From assembly GCA_026982095.1 (NCBI GenBank), contig JALSHT010000006.1, forward strand, positions 62,001 to 126,000: a stretch of 64,000 bases of DNA, given 5' to 3'. The translations under genes and the position numbers were made by a program. How positions within the stretch are numbered: position 1 is the first letter of the stretch; each line of letters starts with the position of its first letter. The notes beneath the pieces are model-generated. The model saw only the letters and a list, made by a program, of their open reading frames with translations. It was not told the origin of the DNA and did not search any database. The stretch comes from Nitrososphaeria archaeon. Its GTDB lineage: Archaea; Thermoproteota; Nitrososphaeria; Geothermarchaeales; JDFR-13. Positions 62,065 to 64,000 of this stretch are shown in pieces.

Positions 62065-63159
62065 ATGTCTTTTAAAGATGATATCGATCTAGAGAGTAGG
62101 AAGTTGGAGCATATCGATATAGTGTTGAGTGAGAACCCAGTATATAGAAACTCTACTTGGCTTGAATATGTTATCCCAGTCCATTCATCACTTCCAGAGG
62201 CTTCGCTGGAGGATGTAGATCTATCTATAGAGCTCTTTGGAAGGAGGTTCAGCTATCCAATATTGATAGACAGCATGACTGGTGGTGGTGAGGGGACTGA
62301 AAAGATCAATAGGTTCTTGGGGGAAGCCGCATACAAGTATAACATTCCCATATCCTGTGGGAGTCAAAAAGCTATCCTTAAGGATCCCAATACCATATCC
62401 ACATTTAAAGTCATTAGGGAGGTTGGTAGAGACTTATTCTTAATAGGTAATATAGGGGGTCAGGACCTCAGGGTTGACCCCATCGGTATTGCTGAGAGGC
62501 TGGTTTCATCTATTGATGCGGATGCGATAGCGATCCACCTAAACCCTCTCCAAGAGCTGATCCAGCCTGGTGGTGAGAGGGATTTCAGCGGTGTTCTAGA
62601 GGCTATAAGGGAGGTGGCTAAGGGGCTGGGTATACCTGTTATTGTGAAGGAGACCGGTGCTGGAATCTCCAGGGAGGTCGCTAAGATGCTTGAGTATGCT
62701 GGGGTATCGGCTATAAACATATCTGGAAGTGGTGGAACAAGCTGGTCTGCTGTGGAGGCTATCAGGAATGAGCGTAGGGGGGATGATGTTATGGCGGAGG
62801 TTGGTAGACTCTTTTGGAACTGGGGTATCCCCACTGCTGCAGCATTGATAGAGACTGTGTCATCTGTAGATATTCCTGTTATAGCATCTGGAGGCATTAG
62901 AAACGGGGTAGACGTTGTTAAGTCACTGATGCTGGGTGCAGACCTGGTTGGTATGGCGAGTCCATTCCTCAAGCATTTAAGTATGGGTGTTGATGACCTG
63001 TATAGATTTATAGATAAGCTTGTTTTAGAGATGAAGATAGCTAGTCTCTTGACTGGTTCGATATCAATAGATGATCTTAGGAAGGCTCCAAAGGTAATTC
63101 TTGGACCTTTGAAGGATTGGATTGTCCAGAGGGGTGTCGATATTGGAGATATCGGATAG
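62065..63159 (+). CDS. idi2: Type 2 isopentenyl-diphosphate delta-isomerase (FMN)
   Basis: 364 residues from ATG 62065 (an upstream TTG 62050 lacks support). TIM-barrel FMN enzyme: SRKLEHIDIVL, IDSMTGGGEGT, CGSQKA, HLNPLQELIQPGGERDF with the catalytic Gln, VKETGAGIS, ISGSGGTSW and IASGGIRNG. Isomerises IPP and DMAPP using reduced FMN, which links to the RbkR/RibL flavin genes in the window. Overlaps the prenyltransferase start by 26 bases. Confidence 0.96.
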   Translation: MSFKDDIDLESRKLEHIDIVLSENPVYRNSTWLEYVIPVHSSLPEASLEDVDLSIELFGRRFSYPILIDSMTGGGEGTEKINRFLGEAAYKYNIPISCGSQKAILKDPNTISTFKVIREVGRDLFLIGNIGGQDLRVDPIGIAERLVSSIDADAIAIHLNPLQELIQPGGERDFSGVLEAIREVAKGLGIPVIVKETGAGISREVAKMLEYAGVSAINISGSGGTSWSAVEAIRNERRGDDVMAEVGRLFWNWGIPTAAALIETVSSVDIPVIASGGIRNGVDVVKSLMLGADLVGMASPFLKHLSMGVDDLYRFIDKLVLEMKIASLLTGSISIDDLRKAPKVILGPLKDWIVQRGVDIGDIG

Positions 63160-64000
63160 AAGCTGGTTTGAAGATAGATATAGGTTTTACAAGGAGAAGG
63201 TAGATTCATATATAAGGAACCTATCGAGTAGGGGTGATATTCCTGAGGAGCTTAGGAAATCTTCTTACCATCTAATATTAAGCGGTGGTAAGAGAATAAG
63301 GCCCGTCATCCTCATGGCTATTGTGGATATGCTAGGGGGTGATATTGATGAGGCTATCCATGCATCAGTGTCTATCGAGCTTTTACACAACTTCACACTT
63401 ATCCATGATGATATCATGGATGGGGATGAGTTTAGGAGGGGGGTTAAGACTGTCCACACTTTATTTGGTGAGTCACTGGCCATATTAGCTGGGGATTACC
63501 TATTCAGTCTAGTTTTTAAGCTCTTATCTACCAACTATGATGATTATAGGGCTAGAAGGCTTACCGAGATATATTCTAAGGCGTCTGAGAAGATATGTAT
63601 TGGCCAGGCGATGGATATTAACCCTGAGAGACACATAAGGTCTGTTGATGACTATCTAAACATGGTCTATTTGAAGACAGGGGCCCTTATAGAAGCTGCT
63701 TCTGAAGCAGGAGCTGTTATATCAGGTGTGGATGAGAAGGTAGTAAGGGATATCTCCCTCGCAGGTAGGAATATGGGTATAGCCTTCCAGATAGCGGATG
63801 ATCTACTAGGTATAATAGGTGATCCGAAGAAGACGGGTAAGCCGGTGGGTAATGACATTAGAAATGGTAAGATGACTCTGCCAGTTATATACTCTTTATC
63901 GAGGATGGATGACGTGGATAGGATGAAGTTTAAGCAGGTGTTTGGTAGAGACGTTAATGACTATACCGTAGCAGTTAAATTGATTGAAATTTACGGTGGG
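63134..64000 (+). CDS. idsA: Geranylgeranyl diphosphate synthase-type prenyltransferase (cut by window edge)
   Basis: Frame read by eye from GTG 63134 (or TTG 63143 with gaggggtg upstream), open to the right edge with about 289 residues visible. SGGKRIRPVIL, the first Asp-rich motif DDIMD (63407-63421) with Phe five residues upstream, LAGDYLFS, the Lys-Thr pair in YLKTGALIEAA, and the second Asp-rich region QIADDLLGIIGD. Phe at -5 is what archaeal (type I) GGPP synthases use to set chain length at C20. Supplies the precursor of archaeal ether lipids and, probably, of the polyprenyl carrier used by the GT4 transferase. Confidence 0.93.
   Translation, partial: MSILEISDRSWFEDRYRFYKEKVDSYIRNLSSRGDIPEELRKSSYHLILSGGKRIRPVILMAIVDMLGGDIDEAIHASVSIELLHNFTLIHDDIMDGDEFRRGVKTVHTLFGESLAILAGDYLFSLVFKLLSTNYDDYRARRLTEIYSKASEKICIGQAMDINPERHIRSVDDYLNMVYLKTGALIEAASEAGAVISGVDEKVVRDISLAGRNMGIAFQIADDLLGIIGDPKKTGKPVGNDIRNGKMTLPVIYSLSRMDDVDRMKFKQVFGRDVNDYTVAVKLIEIYGG

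Overview
This 64 kb window is archaeal. It carries a single-gene RNA polymerase A subunit beside unsplit rpoB, rpoH, rpoD and rpoN, with archaeal translation and replication factors (aEF1-alpha, aIF5A, NusA-KH, MCM, GINS, RFC small and large, Orc1/Cdc6, Hel308). It also encodes archaeal isoprenoid-lipid enzymes and intron-bearing tRNAs with encoded CCA ends. Fusion of rpoA' and rpoA'' argues against the split arrangement usual in cultured Crenarchaeota and Euryarchaeota. It fits a Thaumarchaeota/Aigarchaeota-like or related lineage, but I cannot place the organism more precisely. A haem-copper oxidase operon with a blue-copper protein and a Sco-type factor points to aerobic respiration. Hel308 and bulge-helix-bulge tRNA introns fit, but do not prove, a thermophile.

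Layout: 0-4.3 kb holds alaS (cut by the left edge), leuS, tRNA-Arg and a free-standing ThrRS editing domain. 4.4-7.8 kb has two left-handed beta-helix sugar-nucleotide enzymes, tRNA-Gln and a coiled-coil membrane protein. 7.8-17 kb has the split glycine decarboxylase (gcvPA-gcvPB), a methylthiotransferase, a PHP phosphoesterase, metG, an asparagine-synthase-like protein and purB. 17-26 kb is a replication/repair block: hel308, mcm, gins, then divergently rfcS-rfcL, then orc1/cdc6. 26-33.4 kb has nob1-nadK, aIF5A, rtcA, nog1, a beta-type proteasome subunit without its catalytic Thr1, translin, a riboflavin kinase/regulator, FAD synthase, diphthine synthase and tRNA-Lys. 33.6-44.9 kb is the rpoH-rpoB-rpoA-rpl30e-nusA-rps12-rps7-tuf-rps10 transcription/translation block, followed by archease on the other strand. 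45.3-51.4 kb is the respiratory region: coxB, a coxA-coxC fusion, coxIV, cupredoxin, an unusual Sco protein split by a beta-propeller, and a membrane protein with a CPSC motif. 51.5-54.7 kb has tRNA-Ser, a GT4 glycosyltransferase, a small membrane protein and glmS. 54.7-64 kb is the classic archaeal rps13-rps4-rps11-rpoD-rpl18e-rpl13-rps9-rpoN-eno-rps2-memo-mvk-idi2-idsA block, running off the right edge.

The genes work together in recognisable modules. GlmS, the alternative GlmU and the GT4 transferase could make UDP-GlcNAc and load it on a lipid carrier for glycosylation. RbkR and RibL make FMN and FAD. Mvk, Idi2 and IdsA feed archaeal lipid synthesis. Coding density is very high: there is no gene-free stretch above about 150 bases, many genes overlap by 4 bases, and several convergent pairs overlap at their 3' ends. 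I saw no insertion sequences, CRISPR arrays or rRNA genes.

The most unusual items are: the Sco1/SenC-like protein whose thioredoxin fold is interrupted by a roughly 280-residue propeller; the stand-alone trans-editing domain; six introns in four tRNAs, two of them at position 29/30; and the proteasome subunit lacking Thr1.
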